A DNA stretch of 45,718 bases from positions 75,980-121,697 of the forward strand of contig PJEW03000019.1 in the NCBI GenBank assembly GCA_002900995.3. Direction: 5' to 3'. Positions within the stretch are counted from its first letter, which is position 1, and every line of letters starts with the position of its first letter. The DNA comes from Ganoderma boninense (Eukaryota; Basidiomycota; Agaricomycetes; Polyporales; Polyporaceae). Position numbers and translations under genes: made by a program. This document shows, one piece after another, positions 23,924 to 35,126 of this stretch. A model generated the notes under the pieces. That model saw only the letters and a program-made list of their open reading frames with translations. It did not search any database and had not been told where the DNA came from.

Positions 23924-24592
23924 TTTGGGTTTTCTTAAAATAATAAATTCTTTAATTACTAATAAGTTATTTTTACCCCCTTACTGATATTAATTTTTAT
24001 TTCTCAGTTAAATTGTATTAATACATTAATTAATAGTGTAATTATTTGTATTTGATATGGTTGTATTCAATAGTATTAGTGATATTTTATTAAGTTATAT
24101 AGTTATTATTGTAGAAAGTTTTACTAAACTGTTTAATCTGTTTTTTTTTTTTTATGGTAAATCGTATACTGATAATTTCAGATTGCTACTGTTTCACATA
24201 GTTCTATAAAATTTTAATATTTAGACAATTCAAAATTTATATGTCTATATTACTAACATGGTCACCGTTTAATTATTATTTTTTTTAAATTATTTAAATA
24301 TCAATATAAATAATATTATTTTATGTAATTGTGTTTTACAATTTTAGTAAAGTCCTTATTAAATATTCCTTTATAAAATAAAACTAAAAGAACTAGTATT
24401 GATAAATAAATCAATATTAAATCAAGCAATCATATAATTTATTAAAAAAATATATAAACATTATTGTGAGTTATGATACAATAATTTATATTTATAAATC
24501 TTCTATGAAGTCTTTATAGACAAATCATAAAAATGCTAACAGACAAAATTAATTTTATTAAATAAAAAAAGTTTAATAAAAATCAAATATAT
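23924..24592 (+). other. AT-rich spacer before cox3 with one small ORF
   Basis: No conserved gene is seen. A 50-codon ORF at 24057-24209 encodes a hydrophobic peptide (ILLSYIVIIVESFTKLFNLF). It lacks the MPQL start of Atp8 and I cannot assign it. Confidence 0.4.
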
Positions 24593-25369
24593 ATGTTATT
24601 AAACATAAATAGAAATTTATTTCAAAGTTTTCCATTCCATTTAGTAACTATATCTCTCCATGGCCTATATTAGTGAGTTTTTCATTATTAAATTTAACAT
24701 TAGGAGCAGTATTATCAATGCATGGATATGGTGATTTTACCTTTATAGTAGGTTTAGCTTCAACAGGATTAGGAATGTTATTATGGTTTAGAGATATCAT
24801 TTTAGAAGCAACTTATTTAGGATGTCACACTACTCAAGTACAAAAAGGATTAACAATAGGAGTAATTTTATTTATTGTTAGTGAAGTATTTGCATTCTTA
24901 TCTGTATTCTGGGCATTCTTCCATTCAAGTTTAAGTCCAAGTGTAGAAATTGGAGGAGTATGGCCACCACAAGGTATAGAAGCATTATCAGCATTTGGAA
25001 TACCATTATTAAATACTTTCTTATTATTAAGTAGTGGATCAACTATAACATTTGGACACCATGCTTTAATTAAAGGAGATAGAAAAAAAGCTATAATAGG
25101 AGGATTATTAACTATTATCTTAGCTATTGTTTTCACTGCTTTACAATATGTTGAATATTTTAATGCACCATTTACTATTACAGATTCAGTATTTGGTACA
25201 ACATTCTATGCTTCAACAGGTTTACATGGGTTACATGTAATAATTGGAACAATTTTTATAACAGTAGGTTTCTTTAGAATAATCAACTATCATTTAACTA
25301 ATAGTCACCATATTGGATATGAAGCAAGTATCTTATACTGGCACTTTGTAGATGTTGTATGGTTATTCT
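24593..25369 (+). CDS. cox3: cytochrome c oxidase subunit 3, exon 1 (frameshift near 24655)
   Basis: Cox3 is a core, non-catalytic membrane subunit of complex IV. The ATG at 24593 begins MLLNINRNLFQSFPFHLV. The frame then breaks at about 24651-24660, where tctctcca has two bases too many for the expected TISPWPI. From 24673 it is open with LGAVLSMHGYGDF, the conserved EVFAFLSVFWAFFHSSLSP and GTIFITVGFFRI, to HFVDVVWLF. The exon ends at 25369, one base into a Leu codon. All Trp codons are TGG. The frameshift is most likely a sequencing error. Confidence 0.93.
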
Positions 25370-27510
25370 GTGCGCCTTTATGGATATTCATTGGAAGTAC
25401 ACCTTTCATAATACTACTAGTCTTATACACTACTACAGCTCTAGTAGGTAGTATTATGGATTATGGTACCCTAGTTGCAGCGAGACTAAGTAAATCAACC
25501 AGCTTATCCGATTCCGAAATGGATAGGGGAGTGCAGCATGCTGGTAAAGCAGAAGACGGACAACCTGTCTACGACCTTCTGCGAGATAAGATTGGTCATG
25601 GTTCTACTATTGTGTTTGATGGGACGCCCCAAAATCCTCTTAGCATCGCTACTATAATTATAATATTTCTAACCGAGAATATTAGAAATATCGCCGCTAT
25701 AATTACGTCACGTATATCCAAATATACAAAACACGAACCTAAAACCAACAATACCAATGGAGAATCAATTAAGGGATTTCCTAAGGGGAGCAATTCCTAT
25801 GGAAACGGAGCCCCAATATTAGGTAACAGGAAAGGAAGCCATTCTATTACTAAAGTGGGGCAGCGAAAGCTATCGACATCTGCCATTGCTGTTAAGGACC
25901 CTAGGTACCTTAACGGTGGGGATTTGCTGTCGAAAATGAAAGTACGAAATGGTAAGTACTATGGTCTCTATAAACTAATATGTGACGAAGATGTACTATT
26001 CGGTGCATATCATTCTATGAAATCTAATCCAGGTCACATGACACCGGGGGTAGACGGCCAAACATTAGATGGGATGTCAGATAACAAAATCGCAAGATTA
26101 GCTCAAGACTTAAGAAATGAAAGCTTTCAATTCAAACCATCGAAGAGGGTATGGATCCCGAAAGCCAACGGAAAAATTAGACCTCTAGGAATACCATCTC
26201 CGATAGACAAGATTGTACAGAAGGCAATGGCAATAATCCTTCAACTGATCTACGAACCTGAATTCTCGCAATTCAGCCATGGTTTTAGACCAAAAAGAGG
26301 ATGCCATACAGCCATGAGACAAATTAGTCAATGGAGCGGGACTCAATGGGCCATTGAAGGAGACATAAAAGGATTCTTCGACAATGTAGATCATCACGTT
26401 CTTGCTGACCTTTTACAGAAAAGAATAGGTGATCAACAATTTATAGACCTTTACTGGAAACTAGTCAAAGCAGGCTACGTAGAAGAAGGAGTTAAGAGAG
26501 ACTCATTGCTGGGAGTACCCCAAGGAGGTATAGTCTCTCCCATATTATCAAATATATATCTACACGAATTCGATAAATATATCGAAGGGTTAATCGATAA
26601 ATTTAGCAGTACCGCTAAAGATATTACCAAAAAGAACCCTGTGTATGATAAACTAACACGAAGAATTCAATACCTTCGAGACAAATATCCTACTCCACAG
26701 CAAAGAAGCCTGGAAGTAGTCGCAGAATTAGATACCCTTAAAGATTCTAGAAGAAGCATCCCCTCTAGATTACCAAACGGGACAAGAGTAAGATATGTTA
26801 GATATGCGGATGACTGGGTTGTTGGGATCTATGGCCCAGAAAGCTTTGCCAATGAAATAAAAAGCTTACTTGCCACCTTTCTAACCCAAGTACTTAAGTT
26901 AGAACTTAGCACTGAAAAAACTAAGATCACTAACTTATTGAAAGATAAGGCCAGCTTTCTAGGGTTCTACTTTATGGTAAACAAACCCCAAGAATCGAAA
27001 TTTACGATTTATAAGAAAAATGGTCATATTCGAAGAGCTAAAATAGGACACAACAGAATTTGGCTTCTAGTACCTGTGGATAAATTACTATCTAAGTTAT
27101 CGAATGAAGGATTCTTAAAAAATTATCGACCAAAATCCAAATTTACCCCGAATGCCAAATCTAATTGGATCTTTCTAGATCATCATGTTATACTAGCTAG
27201 ATATAACACAATGATAAGAGGTCTTCTAAACTACTACTCTGTAGCAAATAACAGATATATCTTCCATCTTATTGTTAACTTCATTCTAAGACACTCTTGT
27301 GCCAAAACCCTAGCTAGAAAACTTAATTTAAGATCTCGAGCAAAAGTATTTGCCAAATTTGGAAAAAACTTGTCTGCAAGTAACCCAAGTATGTCTTTTC
27401 TCACCGAACCTCATTACAAAAGACTGATTAAATGGCCCGCCCACGCTAGATTACTAAACCCCTTTGACGTACTAGACTGGCAACTAAGAACCCAGAACAA
27501 TTTTTGGTAA
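25370..27510 (+). CDS. group II intron reverse transcriptase/maturase, in frame with cox3 exon 1
   Basis: The frame is continuous with cox3 exon 1. RT motifs in order are KIRPLGIPSPIDKIVQKAM, FSHGFRPKRGCHTAM, GDIKGFFDNVDHH, GVPQGGIVSPILSNIYLHEF and the active-site YADD at 26803-26814, then KLELSTEKTKI and FLGFYF. Domain X (maturase) follows, with LLNYYSVANN. These proteins help the intron splice and copy it into DNA by target-primed reverse transcription. The frame ends at TAA 27508-27510, and a zinc/HNH endonuclease-type domain continues in the same frame after that stop. The protein made here therefore lacks its endonuclease unless the stop is an error or is read through. Confidence 0.93.
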
Positions 27511-27726
27511 CCTTGCCTTATATGTGGGTCAACCCTAGATATAGAAATGCATCACGTAAAACACATTAGGAAATCAAATCAAAAACACCAAGGATTCTCA
27601 CAAATTATGTCCGCCCTAAACCGAAAACAAATTCCAGTATGTCAATCATGTCATAAAAAAATCCATAAAGGAGTATATGATGGAATCAGTCTTAGAGATT
27701 TGAAAAGAGATCATAAAAATTCATAG
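27511..27726 (+). pseudogene. HNH endonuclease domain of the intron protein, cut off by a stop
   Basis: The same frame as the reverse transcriptase continues for 71 codons after TAA 27508-27510. It encodes CLICGS, MHHVKHIRK, GFSQIMSALNRKQIPVCQSC and HKKIHKGVYDG, then TAG. The CxxC, HH..H and CxxCH pattern is the standard En domain of group II intron proteins. Without it, retrohoming by second-strand cleavage would be impaired. Confidence 0.88.
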
Positions 27727-27736
27727 CGAACGTGGA

Positions 27737-27770
27737 GAGCCGTATGCAGTGAAAGTTGCACGTACGGTTC
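27737..27770 (+). ncRNA. group II intron domain V
   Basis: A 34-base hairpin gagccgtatgcagt-gaaa-gttgcacgtacggttc with the catalytic AGC-type lower stem and GAAA tetraloop, the most conserved part of the ribozyme. It lies 84 bases from the 3' splice site measured from the start of domain V. Confidence 0.9.
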
Positions 27771-27820
27771 GGTGGGAGGCTAATGGTTGCCACGCAAGTG
27801 GTGCTGGTAGTCGACCCAAC

Positions 27821-27855
27821 TATTCATAGCAGTATATTACTGGGGTGGAAACTAA
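27821..27855 (+). CDS. cox3: cytochrome c oxidase subunit 3, exon 2
   Basis: Thirty-five bases complete the split Leu codon and encode FIAVYYWGGN and TAA (27853-27855). The ending VYYWGG is the usual Cox3 C-terminus, which confirms the intron boundaries. Confidence 0.9.
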
Positions 27856-28084
27856 TATCTATCACTAAAAATATAAATATATAAAAATAAAGAATATTAT
27901 ATATTTATCATATTACACTATGTATATTTAGAAATAATAAATATATATAATTATATTTTATAAATAAATCAAAGGTTAAAAAGAAAATTACCTTATTTAT
28001 AAAATAATAAAACATAAAATGGAGTAGTCTCCATTTTCTTATCATATTACAAGTACCCAAAGGATAAGCTAAATATTTAAACTT

Positions 28085-28351
28085 ATGAATTTATCATTAT
28101 TTTTATTTTTAATTGGTGTTTTAGGATTTATTCTAAATAGAAAAAACATTATATTAATGATAATAGCAATAGAAATAATGCTATTAGCTGTCACCTTATT
28201 AGTGTTAATAAGTTCATTTAGTTTTGACGATGCTATCGGACAAAATTTTAGTATTTTTATTATATCAATAGCAGGAGCAGAATCAGTAATAGGTTTAAGT
28301 ATTTTAGTTGCTTTTTATAGATTGAGAGGAAGTATCTCTTTAAGAACATAA
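28085..28351 (+). CDS. nad4L: NADH dehydrogenase subunit 4L
   Basis: An 88-residue protein with three membrane spans, the NuoK homologue of complex I. Conserved IAIEIMLLAVTLLVL near residue 28 carries the functional glutamate, and the second conserved acidic region is in ISIAGAESVIGLSILV. Its TAA overlaps the nad5 ATG by one base (28351), an arrangement common in fungal mitochondria that implies co-translation from one mRNA. There is no C-rich motif between cox3, nad4L and nad5, so the three may form one transcript. Confidence 0.95.
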   Translation: MNLSLFLFLIGVLGFILNRKNIILMIIAIEIMLLAVTLLVLISSFSFDDAIGQNFSIFIISIAGAESVIGLSILVAFYRLRGSISLRT

Positions 28352-28674
28352 TGTATTTATCAATATTAATTTTTCCTTTATTAGGAAGTTTTGTATCAGG
28401 TTTATTAGGTAGAAAAATAGGTGTGACTGGTGCTCATATCATCACATGTACTTGCTTAATAATATCTTCAATTTTAGCTACTTTAGCATTTTATGAAGTA
28501 GGATTATGTGGTTCTCCAGTATCAGTTAATTTAAGTACATGGCTAGAATCAGAAATACTAAGTGTACAATGGGAATTTTTATTTGATCAGTTAACTGTAT
28601 CAATGTTTATTCCTGTACTTTATATTTCATCTTTAATTCATATTTTTTCAACTAATTATATGGCAGAAGATCCT
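28351..28674 (+). CDS. nad5: NADH dehydrogenase subunit 5, exon 1
   Basis: Nad5 is the largest antiporter-like proton-pumping subunit of complex I. This exon has 108 codons from MYLSILIFPLLGSFVSGLLG to FSTNYMAEDP and includes the FDQLTVSMFIPVLYISSLIH region. It ends in U28674. With exons 2 and 3 the protein is about 660 residues, normal for fungi. Confidence 0.94.
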
Positions 28675-29908
28675 GCATTGTGTTTTGGAAACACACATAA
28701 GTGGGTTAAACTATCAAACTCCGGGGACACCCTAAAGCTTATGATACCAAGCTATCTTCGAAAGATTATAAGTGGCTGGATTAATTACCCAGGTATGGTA
28801 ACAAGTCATAAGATGAATGAAAATGAAATGGGCTATCGCGGATCTAAGTCAGCCAACAAAGCTGTAAAAGAGCAACGAGTAGACGGTAGTTGGTGCAAAA
28901 AACCATTGCACTTAAGGTATACTCTAATGGGTTTCAAAAGAAATTATCAAGTCAAAATCCTTTCTAAACAATTAAATATTAAAAGTTTTTCTACCTTCTC
29001 AACTAGCGGTAACATAAACCCATGGTTTCTCACTGGTCTTATTGACGCTGAAGGTTCATTCTCAGTTATAATAGACAAAAATAAATCTCGAAAATTAGGT
29101 TGGCGGGTTCAAACAAAATTTCAATTGGGTATGCATTTGCGGGACTTATCTTTAATACAACAAGTCCAAACATTTTTTGGAGGTATTGGTTCAATACATA
29201 TAAATAAAACTTTAAACAAAGTAAATTATTCAGTTGATTCTATTAAAGATTTAACAAGGTTAATTGCTCATTTTGAAAAATATCCTTTATTAACTCAAAA
29301 AGCCGCAGATTTTATTTTGTTTAAAGAAGTCATAACATTAATGATGAGTAAATCTCATCTTACAATTGATGGCTTAAATAAAATAATAAGTATTAAGGGA
29401 TCAATGAATTTAGGTTTATCTTATTTCCTAAAATCTGAGTTTTTAAACTTTTCTCCGGTTAAAAGACCAGTTATTAACACTGAAAACATTCCTGATAATA
29501 ATTGGATTGCAGGATTTGTAAGCGGTGAAGGAAATTTTGATGTAAGAATTACCCAACAATTATCTAATAAAATAGGAACTCGAGTACAATTAAGATTTAG
29601 AATAAGTCAACATGAAAGAGATTTCAAATTAATGGAGTTATTAGTTAAACATTTAGGGTTCAGGAACAATATATAAATATCCTGGAAAAGATGCAATTGT
29701 TTTAATAATAGTTAAATTTTCGGATATAACTAATATAATAATTCCTTTTTTTGAAAAAAATCCTTTGCACGGGGTAAAAATATTAGATTATCTTGATTGG
29801 TGTAAAATTGCTCAATTAATGATTGGTGGTTCTCATTTAACAATTGAAGGATTAAATTTAATTCGAATAATTAAAGAGGGAATGAATAAAGGTAGAACTC
29901 AAAAATAA
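28675..29908 (+). CDS. LAGLIDADG homing endonuclease (one frameshift)
   Basis: The frame runs on from nad5 exon 1. Motif 1 is WFLTGLIDAEGSFSV near 29020-29065 and motif 2 is WIAGFVSGEGNFDV near 29504-29546. The frame ends at 29676, but the protein continues in the next frame with SGTIYKYPGKDAIVL and CKIAQLMIGGSHLTIEGL to TAA 29906-29908. The break is in a ggg run near 29655, so one extra G, possibly an error, separates it from a full-length enzyme. Both catalytic acids are present. Confidence 0.83.
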
Positions 29909-29938
29909 TTTAATTGCATGATAAATTTGATGGCCATG
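28675..29938 (+). other. nad5 group I intron 1
   Basis: It is inserted between the codons for AEDP and HNQRF, with exon U at 28674 and intron G at 29938. The first 300 bases hold the ribozyme core in the reading frame of the endonuclease (for example ccggggacaccctaaagctt near 28722 and a later aaagagcaacgagtagacgg). Confidence 0.85.
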
Positions 29939-30040
29939 CACAATCAAAGATTCTTTTCTTATTTATCATTATTCACATTTTTTATGTTAGTTTTAGTATC
30001 TGGTGCTAATTATTTTGTAATGTTTGTAGGTTGGGAAGGT
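29939..30040 (+). CDS. nad5: NADH dehydrogenase subunit 5, exon 2
   Basis: These 34 codons encode [20 protein letters not shown], then [14 protein letters not shown], a conserved Nad5 segment. The exon is bounded by G29938 and U30040. Confidence 0.94.
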
Positions 30041-30796
30041 AAATTAAATTGCCTTAAATGGTATTATCTTAATAATCTATATTGGAGTCCTAGTGAATTT
30101 AATTTTGTTTTATTTTCATTACCGTTGCATATATCTAAGCAATTAAATAAAACAAGAATCACTTCCTTAGAAAGAATAGGACCTCATAATATAGATATAA
30201 TTTCCATAATAATAGGTTCTTTATTAGGTGATGGTCATTTAGAAAAAAGAAATAGAGGAATAGGGACCAGAATTAAATTTTCACAATCAAATAAAAATGT
30301 AGAATATTTAATGTGGTTTCATTCTTATTTCTCAACTAGAGGTTATTGTAATATTAATAAACCTGAACTAAAAAAAAGAATTAGAAAAAATGGAGAAATT
30401 TATTTTCATTATAGTATAAATACTTTTACTTTTTCTAGTTTTAATTGGATTCATGATATGTTTTATATGTGTTCAGAAGGTAAATATGTAAAAATAATAC
30501 CTCATAATATAGAACAATATTTAAGTCCACTCGCTTTAGCTATATGGTTTATGGACGATGGAAGTAAATTAAAAAAAGGAGCAAAAATAGCTACTAATTG
30601 TTTTACTTATAAAGAACTTTCACAATTATGTGAAATTTTAAAAAAACAAAAATTCAATCTTACAGTAACAATACACTCAGGAGGGAAAAACAAAGGATAT
30701 ACTTTATATATCTCTAGTCAATCTATGACTACTTTTTCTAACATTGTTAAACCTTTTATGTTACCTACTTTATATTATAAATTAGGTGACTATTAA
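30041..30796 (+). CDS. LAGLIDADG homing endonuclease, in frame with nad5 exon 2
   Basis: The open frame continues from exon 2 to TAA 30794-30796. Motif 1 is [15 protein letters not shown] near 30198-30243, and motif 2 is [14 protein letters not shown] near 30532-30573. The C-terminus ([14 protein letters not shown]) is typical of the LAGLIDADG_2 type. It appears intact. Confidence 0.87.
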   Translation, partial: KLNCLKWYYLNNLYWSPSEFNFVLFSLPLHISKQLNKTRITSLERIGPHNIDIISIIIGSLLGDGHLEKRNRGIGTRIKFSQSNKNVEYLMWFHSYFSTRGYCNINKPELKKRIRKNGEIYFHYSINTFTFSSFNWIHDMFYMCSEGKYVKIIPHNIEQYLSPLALAIWFMDDGSKLKKGAKIATNCFTYKELSQLCEILKKQKFNLTVTIHSGGKNKGYTLYISSQSMTTFSNIVKPFMLPTLYYKLGDY

Positions 30797-31180
30797 TTTA
30801 ATACCATAGTAAAAATTGTAAATCTTTAGAAAATTGAAATTAAGAATAAAGATCCATTCATATTTAATGAATTATAAATGTGAATAACAATTTTTGCGAC
30901 ATTATTGAAAACGATCAAAAATTAATAAGCTTTTTATATAGATCGTCGGTTTAATTTCAAATCGCTATCGACTAGTCCAATAATGGGTGCCTGAAATGGT
31001 GCTTAATGCATAGTCAGAATTTTCATCATTGTCTCTACTTCATTTGACAACGATGCCAAGGCATGAAGTAAAACCTGATTGGTATTCAATGTACAGGGAA
31101 TAAAGAAAAAAGCTTTCTATCAGTGTCATAAAAGGCCTATAGATAAATTATAAATTTAAATTTCTTTATTTTAAGATTTG
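30041..31180 (+). other. nad5 group I intron 2
   Basis: It is inserted between GWEG and IGVVSYLL, with intron G at 31180. The 3' portion after the endonuclease gene (30800-31180) contains core-like text (atcgactagtccaataatgg, gcatagtcagaat). Confidence 0.83.
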
Positions 31181-32741
31181 ATTGGAGTAGTTTCTTATTT
31201 ATTAATTAACTTCTGGTTTACTAGAATACAAGCTAATAAAGCAGCAATATTAGCCTTTACTATGAATAGAGTAGGTGATATGGGATTAAGTATAGGATTC
31301 TTTGCATTAGTAGCATTATTAGGATCTTTAAATTATTCAACATTATTTAGTTTAGCTCCATTTATGAATAGTACAGCTATTGATATTATTGGTATATTAT
31401 TATTAAGTGGTGCTATGGCTAAATCGGCACAAATACCATTACATAGTTGGTTACCTGGATCAATGGAGGGTCCTACACCGGTTTCAGCATTAATTCATGC
31501 TGCTACACTAGTAACTGCTGGATTATATTTATTAGTTAGAAGTTCACCAATATTAGAATATAGTTCCACTGCATTATTAGTGATTACATTAGTAGGAGCA
31601 TCTACAGCTTTCTTTGCTGCAACATGTGGTTTAGTGCAAAATGATTTAAAAAAGAAGAATAATTGCTTTCAGTACAATAAGTCAATTAGGTTATATGGTA
31701 ATGGCTGTTGGGCTTAGTCAATATAATGTTGCTTTAATGCATGTAGTTAACCATGCTTTCTTCAAAGCATTATTATTCTTAGGAGCAGGAGCTGTAATTC
31801 ATAGTTTCTCTGATCAACAAGATGTAAGAAGATTGGGTGGTTTAATTAATTTCTTACCATTTACCTATACAGCTATGTTAGTAGGTACTTTATCATTATT
31901 AGCTACTCCATGGTTAACAGGGTTCTATAGTAAAGATTTAATAATTGAATTAGCTTTTGCACAATATAGTTTTGAAGGAACATTTGCCTTTATTTTAGGT
32001 AGTTTAACAGCAGGTTTAACAGCTTTCTATTCATTTAGATTAATTTCATTAGTATTCTTAACAAAACCTAATGGGGCTAAAACATCTTATTTACATTCAC
32101 ATGAAGCTACTTTGGCAGTGATTATACCTTTATTTGTATTAGCTTTATTTAGTATCTTCTTTGGTTTTGTATTCTCTGATTTATTTGTAGGAATAGGTAC
32201 TGATTTCTTTGGTAATTCTATTTTTATTCATCCAAATCATATTACTATGGTAGAGGCAGAATTCTCTATGGATAGAATAGTTAAATTATTACCAACTATT
32301 TTATCTTTATTAGGAGCAGTATTAGCTGTTTATCTATATCACTTTACACCTAATTTATTTTTTATGGAAAGTCCTATTACTAGAAAAATTTATACTTTTT
32401 TAAATGGTAAATATTTATTTGATGTAATATATAACCATTACTTTATTGGTAGAGGTTTACAATTAGGTTATTTTATAAGTAAAGTATTAGATAGAGGAGT
32501 AATTGAATTTGTTGGACCTTATGGTTTAAGTAATACTTTAAGTCAAACTGGTATTAATATCGGAAAATTAGATACTGGAGTTATTACTACATATTCATTA
32601 TATATTACTATAGGTTTATTATCATTAGTATTCTTAGTTTTCTCACCTATTTTATTAGATAATTCTATTTTAAATGAAAATAGATTATTTATCATTTATT
32701 TAGCTACTTTATTATTTGCTCTTTATCCTAATCAAAAATAA
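31181..32741 (+). CDS. nad5: NADH dehydrogenase subunit 5, exon 3 (frameshift near 31650)
   Basis: It encodes [20 protein letters not shown], then [20 protein letters not shown] with the conserved lysine, and after the break [20 protein letters not shown] with the functional histidine and lysine region. It ends with TAA 32739-32741. At 31645-31660 (aaaaaagaagaataatt) two extra bases break the frame in the [12 protein letters not shown] segment. An assembly error is likely, because both sides are well conserved. A ccccctccctc motif follows 15 bases after the stop. Confidence 0.93.
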
Positions 32742-33099
32742 ATGGTAAGCTATTTCCCCCTCCCTCTTTATCTTAAAATATTATATCTATTATTAAGATT
32801 AATAGTAACAAGTATCTATTCTTAATAGAAATTTAAAATTGAAACATTAATAAGATAAATTAAATATAGAACATTTCCCTAAGAGTTTAAAATTCAAATA
32901 AATTTGATAAAAGTATTATTCATTCTAGTGTTATTCTTTATTCTTAAAAATAAATTATTAGGTAACTAGTTTAACAGAGAGAGTTAACTAGATATAATAA
33001 TATCAGTATATCTTATTTACAATTAGTTTAAAAAATAAAAATTTTAGAGTCAATTAACATAAAATTAACAAGAGCTAATTTATCTTGTAATCCTTAAAT
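32742..33099 (+). other. spacer after nad5
   Basis: It has a C-rich motif at 32756-32766. No gene, tRNA or clear repeat is recognised in the rest. Confidence 0.4.
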
Positions 33100-33816
33100 A
33101 GCTAAATCTAATTGAGTTATAAAATTCTAAACTTTAGTTTCTCTTAATTTATATAGAATACGTCTAGAAAAAACAGTTAAAGCTGAAATACACGAAATTA
33201 AAGATAAATTATAGAAAATTGAAACTAAACAAAGAGAAAGATTAAGTTACCAGTCAACAACTTATTCTTCATTAGATCAAACTTCTGAAACTACTACTAA
33301 ATTAATTAGTCAGGGTAGACCTGATACAATAAGTGCTATTACTGATAAATTTCAAGAACTTATTGATAATGTTAAAAAACTAAATAATTCTAAAAACACA
33401 GAAAATTTAGAAGTAACAGATTAAGATATTTTTAATGTTCTAGATAGCAAATTTCCTAAAATAAATAATAGTGTAGAAGAAGATTTATCTTTAGTTAAGA
33501 GATCTATTGATATGGCAGAAGAAATTGTAAAATCCAAAACTTCTAATTTAGTAGATTTGGATTACTTTTCTACAATCTTTAGTCAAGCTGATACTTTAAC
33601 TTTAATTAGTTTAAGTGGAAGTATTCTAATTTTCTTTTTTTCTCTTTAACTTTAATTTATATTGGTAATTATGTAATAGTCAAATACGACTTATTAACTA
33701 AATATCCTATATTAAATTACAGAATTAAATGATCTAAATATACCGTTAAATATAATATATTTATATTAGAATTGGTATCTTGTTGTTTATTGTTATATAA
33801 TTTAATTTATATATAA
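33100..33816 (+). pseudogene. broken coiled-coil membrane ORF (family member)
   Basis: A frame from about 33152 encodes a charged helical region (LEKTVKAEIHEIKDK, then KIETKQRERLSYQ) with TAG at about 33209. It continues through SAITDKFQELIDNVKKL, has TAA at 33422-33424, then DLSLVKRSIDMAEEIVKSK and a span. A frameshift in a T run near 33645 leads to LTLIYIGNYVIVKYDLLTKY, then PILNYRIKWSKYTV (TGA as Trp), a last span and TAA 33814-33816. The order coiled coil, span, YP loop, span is that of the ORF at 9682. A tRNA with a TTA anticodon lies 45 bases downstream. The stops suggest decay, unless they are read. Confidence 0.62.
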
Positions 33817-33861
33817 ATATTTGGTCATTAAGCAAGGGCTTCAAAAAAGAAATAAATTTAA

Positions 33862-33930
33862 TTCCCTTAGTTCAATTGGCAGAACAAAGGGCTTTAAAAC
33901 TTTGGGTAGTGGTTCAAATCCACTAGGGAA
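33862..33930 (+). tRNA. tRNA with TTA anticodon, copy of an Arg-type tRNA
   Basis: It is base-for-base co-linear with the tRNA-Arg(ACG) at 40640-40708: same acceptor TTCCCTT/AGGGAA, same T arm AGTGG-TTCAAAT-CCACT, and same 69-base length. Its anticodon loop is CTTTAAA, with U33 and A37 normal, so the anticodon reads TTA, which would pair with UAA stop codons. The anticodon stem AAGGG/ACTTT has one mismatch and one GU pair. It may be a degenerate copy or a suppressor-type tRNA. Confidence 0.6.
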
Positions 33931-35026
33931 AACCCTATATAGAGTCAAATAAGGTACCTTTAGAGTTTTCTAAAAGGTATCTCCTATTACATAGGTAGTA
34001 CCATTTATTTTGATAGATTTGTAAATGGTATAACTAAATTATTGTTAACCTACAGATGGTTATCACAAAATGTCTCATTATATCAAACTTTAAAAAAGTA
34101 AAATGTTAATGTAAATGTTAATAGTCAAGAAAATATATTAAATAATATATAATTAAACTTAAAATTTAAATATAAAAGTATCGGTGAAACGAGTAATGTA
34201 TAACCGAATTTAATTAACAAAAGAAAATGTTTCACCCCCTATAAAATGGTTAAAGGTTATAAATCTTTTCTTCTCTAAATTCATTATAATGTATAATACA
34301 TTTGGAAACAACTCAGTTAACTCCATTGGAGTTATTAATTATACTTTAAAATGGTTTAAATTTGAGTATAGAGATACTAATTTTAGTAATTAAATATATG
34401 CTATTAGCTATAATAAGTTAATGTAAATATAGTTGAATTGTTAATGTAAGTATAGTGGAGTTAAGTACACACTTTAATAATGATTTTATCAAAGTAGCAT
34501 GAAAAACTAAAAATGAAATTATCAGTTTTTAATTCTATTTTTTTTATTCCATTCACATTTATTGAAGGATAAGGAAACATTATTTGTTTTTATGGAAACA
34601 TAATGGATTTATTAAAACATTTTTAAAATTTTAAATCATAAGATACAACTCACTGATTCATAATAAAGAGATTCATTATTAACATTAGAATGAAGATTAG
34701 CTAATTATCTAAGATTAATTTAAATGTAGATCTTGATTATCTAAAATATTTTAAAATTTTATAATTTTAAGATACATTTTAAAATTAAATAAAGTATTCA
34801 ATTAGAAATTATTAAAAAAATATGATTGGAACAATAAAATTTAATTATAAATATAATGCTTTAATTAAATATTCAAATTATTTTCTTGTTCTATTTATAT
34901 ATTTATGTTTAGGGTACCATAAGGAAAATGGAGTCTAATATTTAATAAATTATTTTAAGTAAAATAACATGAAGGATATATTAGAGTTACTATAAGAAAT
35001 GAAAAAAAGAGAGTTTATTTCTAGTG
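33931..35026 (+). other. AT-rich spacer at the strand switch
   Basis: Besides the leader repeat (34182-34215) and a caccccct motif at 34234-34240, I see no gene. Coding direction changes from plus to minus between 33930 and 35388. Confidence 0.45.
34182..34215 (+). repeat. leader repeat, partial copy
   Basis: The ggtgaaacgagtaatgtata-accgaatttaatt text matches the leader at 9565-9597 with small indels. No ORF of the family follows it here. Confidence 0.55.
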
Positions 35027-35126
35027 NNNNNNNNNNNNNNNNNNNNNNNNNNNNNNNNNNNNNNNNNNNNNNNNNNNNNNNNNNNNNNNNNNNNNNNNNN
35101 NNNNNNNNNNNNNNNNNNNNNNNNNN
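35027..35126. other. assembly gap (100 N)
   Basis: The round number marks a scaffold join of unknown length. It falls exactly where gene orientation flips, so order and orientation of the two sides are not proven by this sequence. Confidence 0.9.

Larger units (their letters stand above)
25370..27820 (+). mobile_element. group II intron in cox3 with reverse transcriptase
   Basis: The 5' end gtgcgcc fits the group II consensus GUGYG and the 3' end cccaac fits AY. Splicing joins WLF-L to FIAVYYWGGN and restores a normal Cox3 C-terminus. Domain V is clear at 27737-27770 and domain VI follows. The 2451-base intron is visibly less AT-rich than its surroundings, suggesting a fairly recent arrival. 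Confidence 0.92.

Noticed and set aside
24057..24209. Small hydrophobic ORF as a possible atp8
   Set aside because: It lacks the MPQL-type start and basic C-terminus of Atp8. It is kept only as a note in the spacer entry.
24834..26397. Minus-strand frames within cox3 and the intron reverse transcriptase
   Set aside because: They are shadows of well-conserved plus-strand coding sequence.
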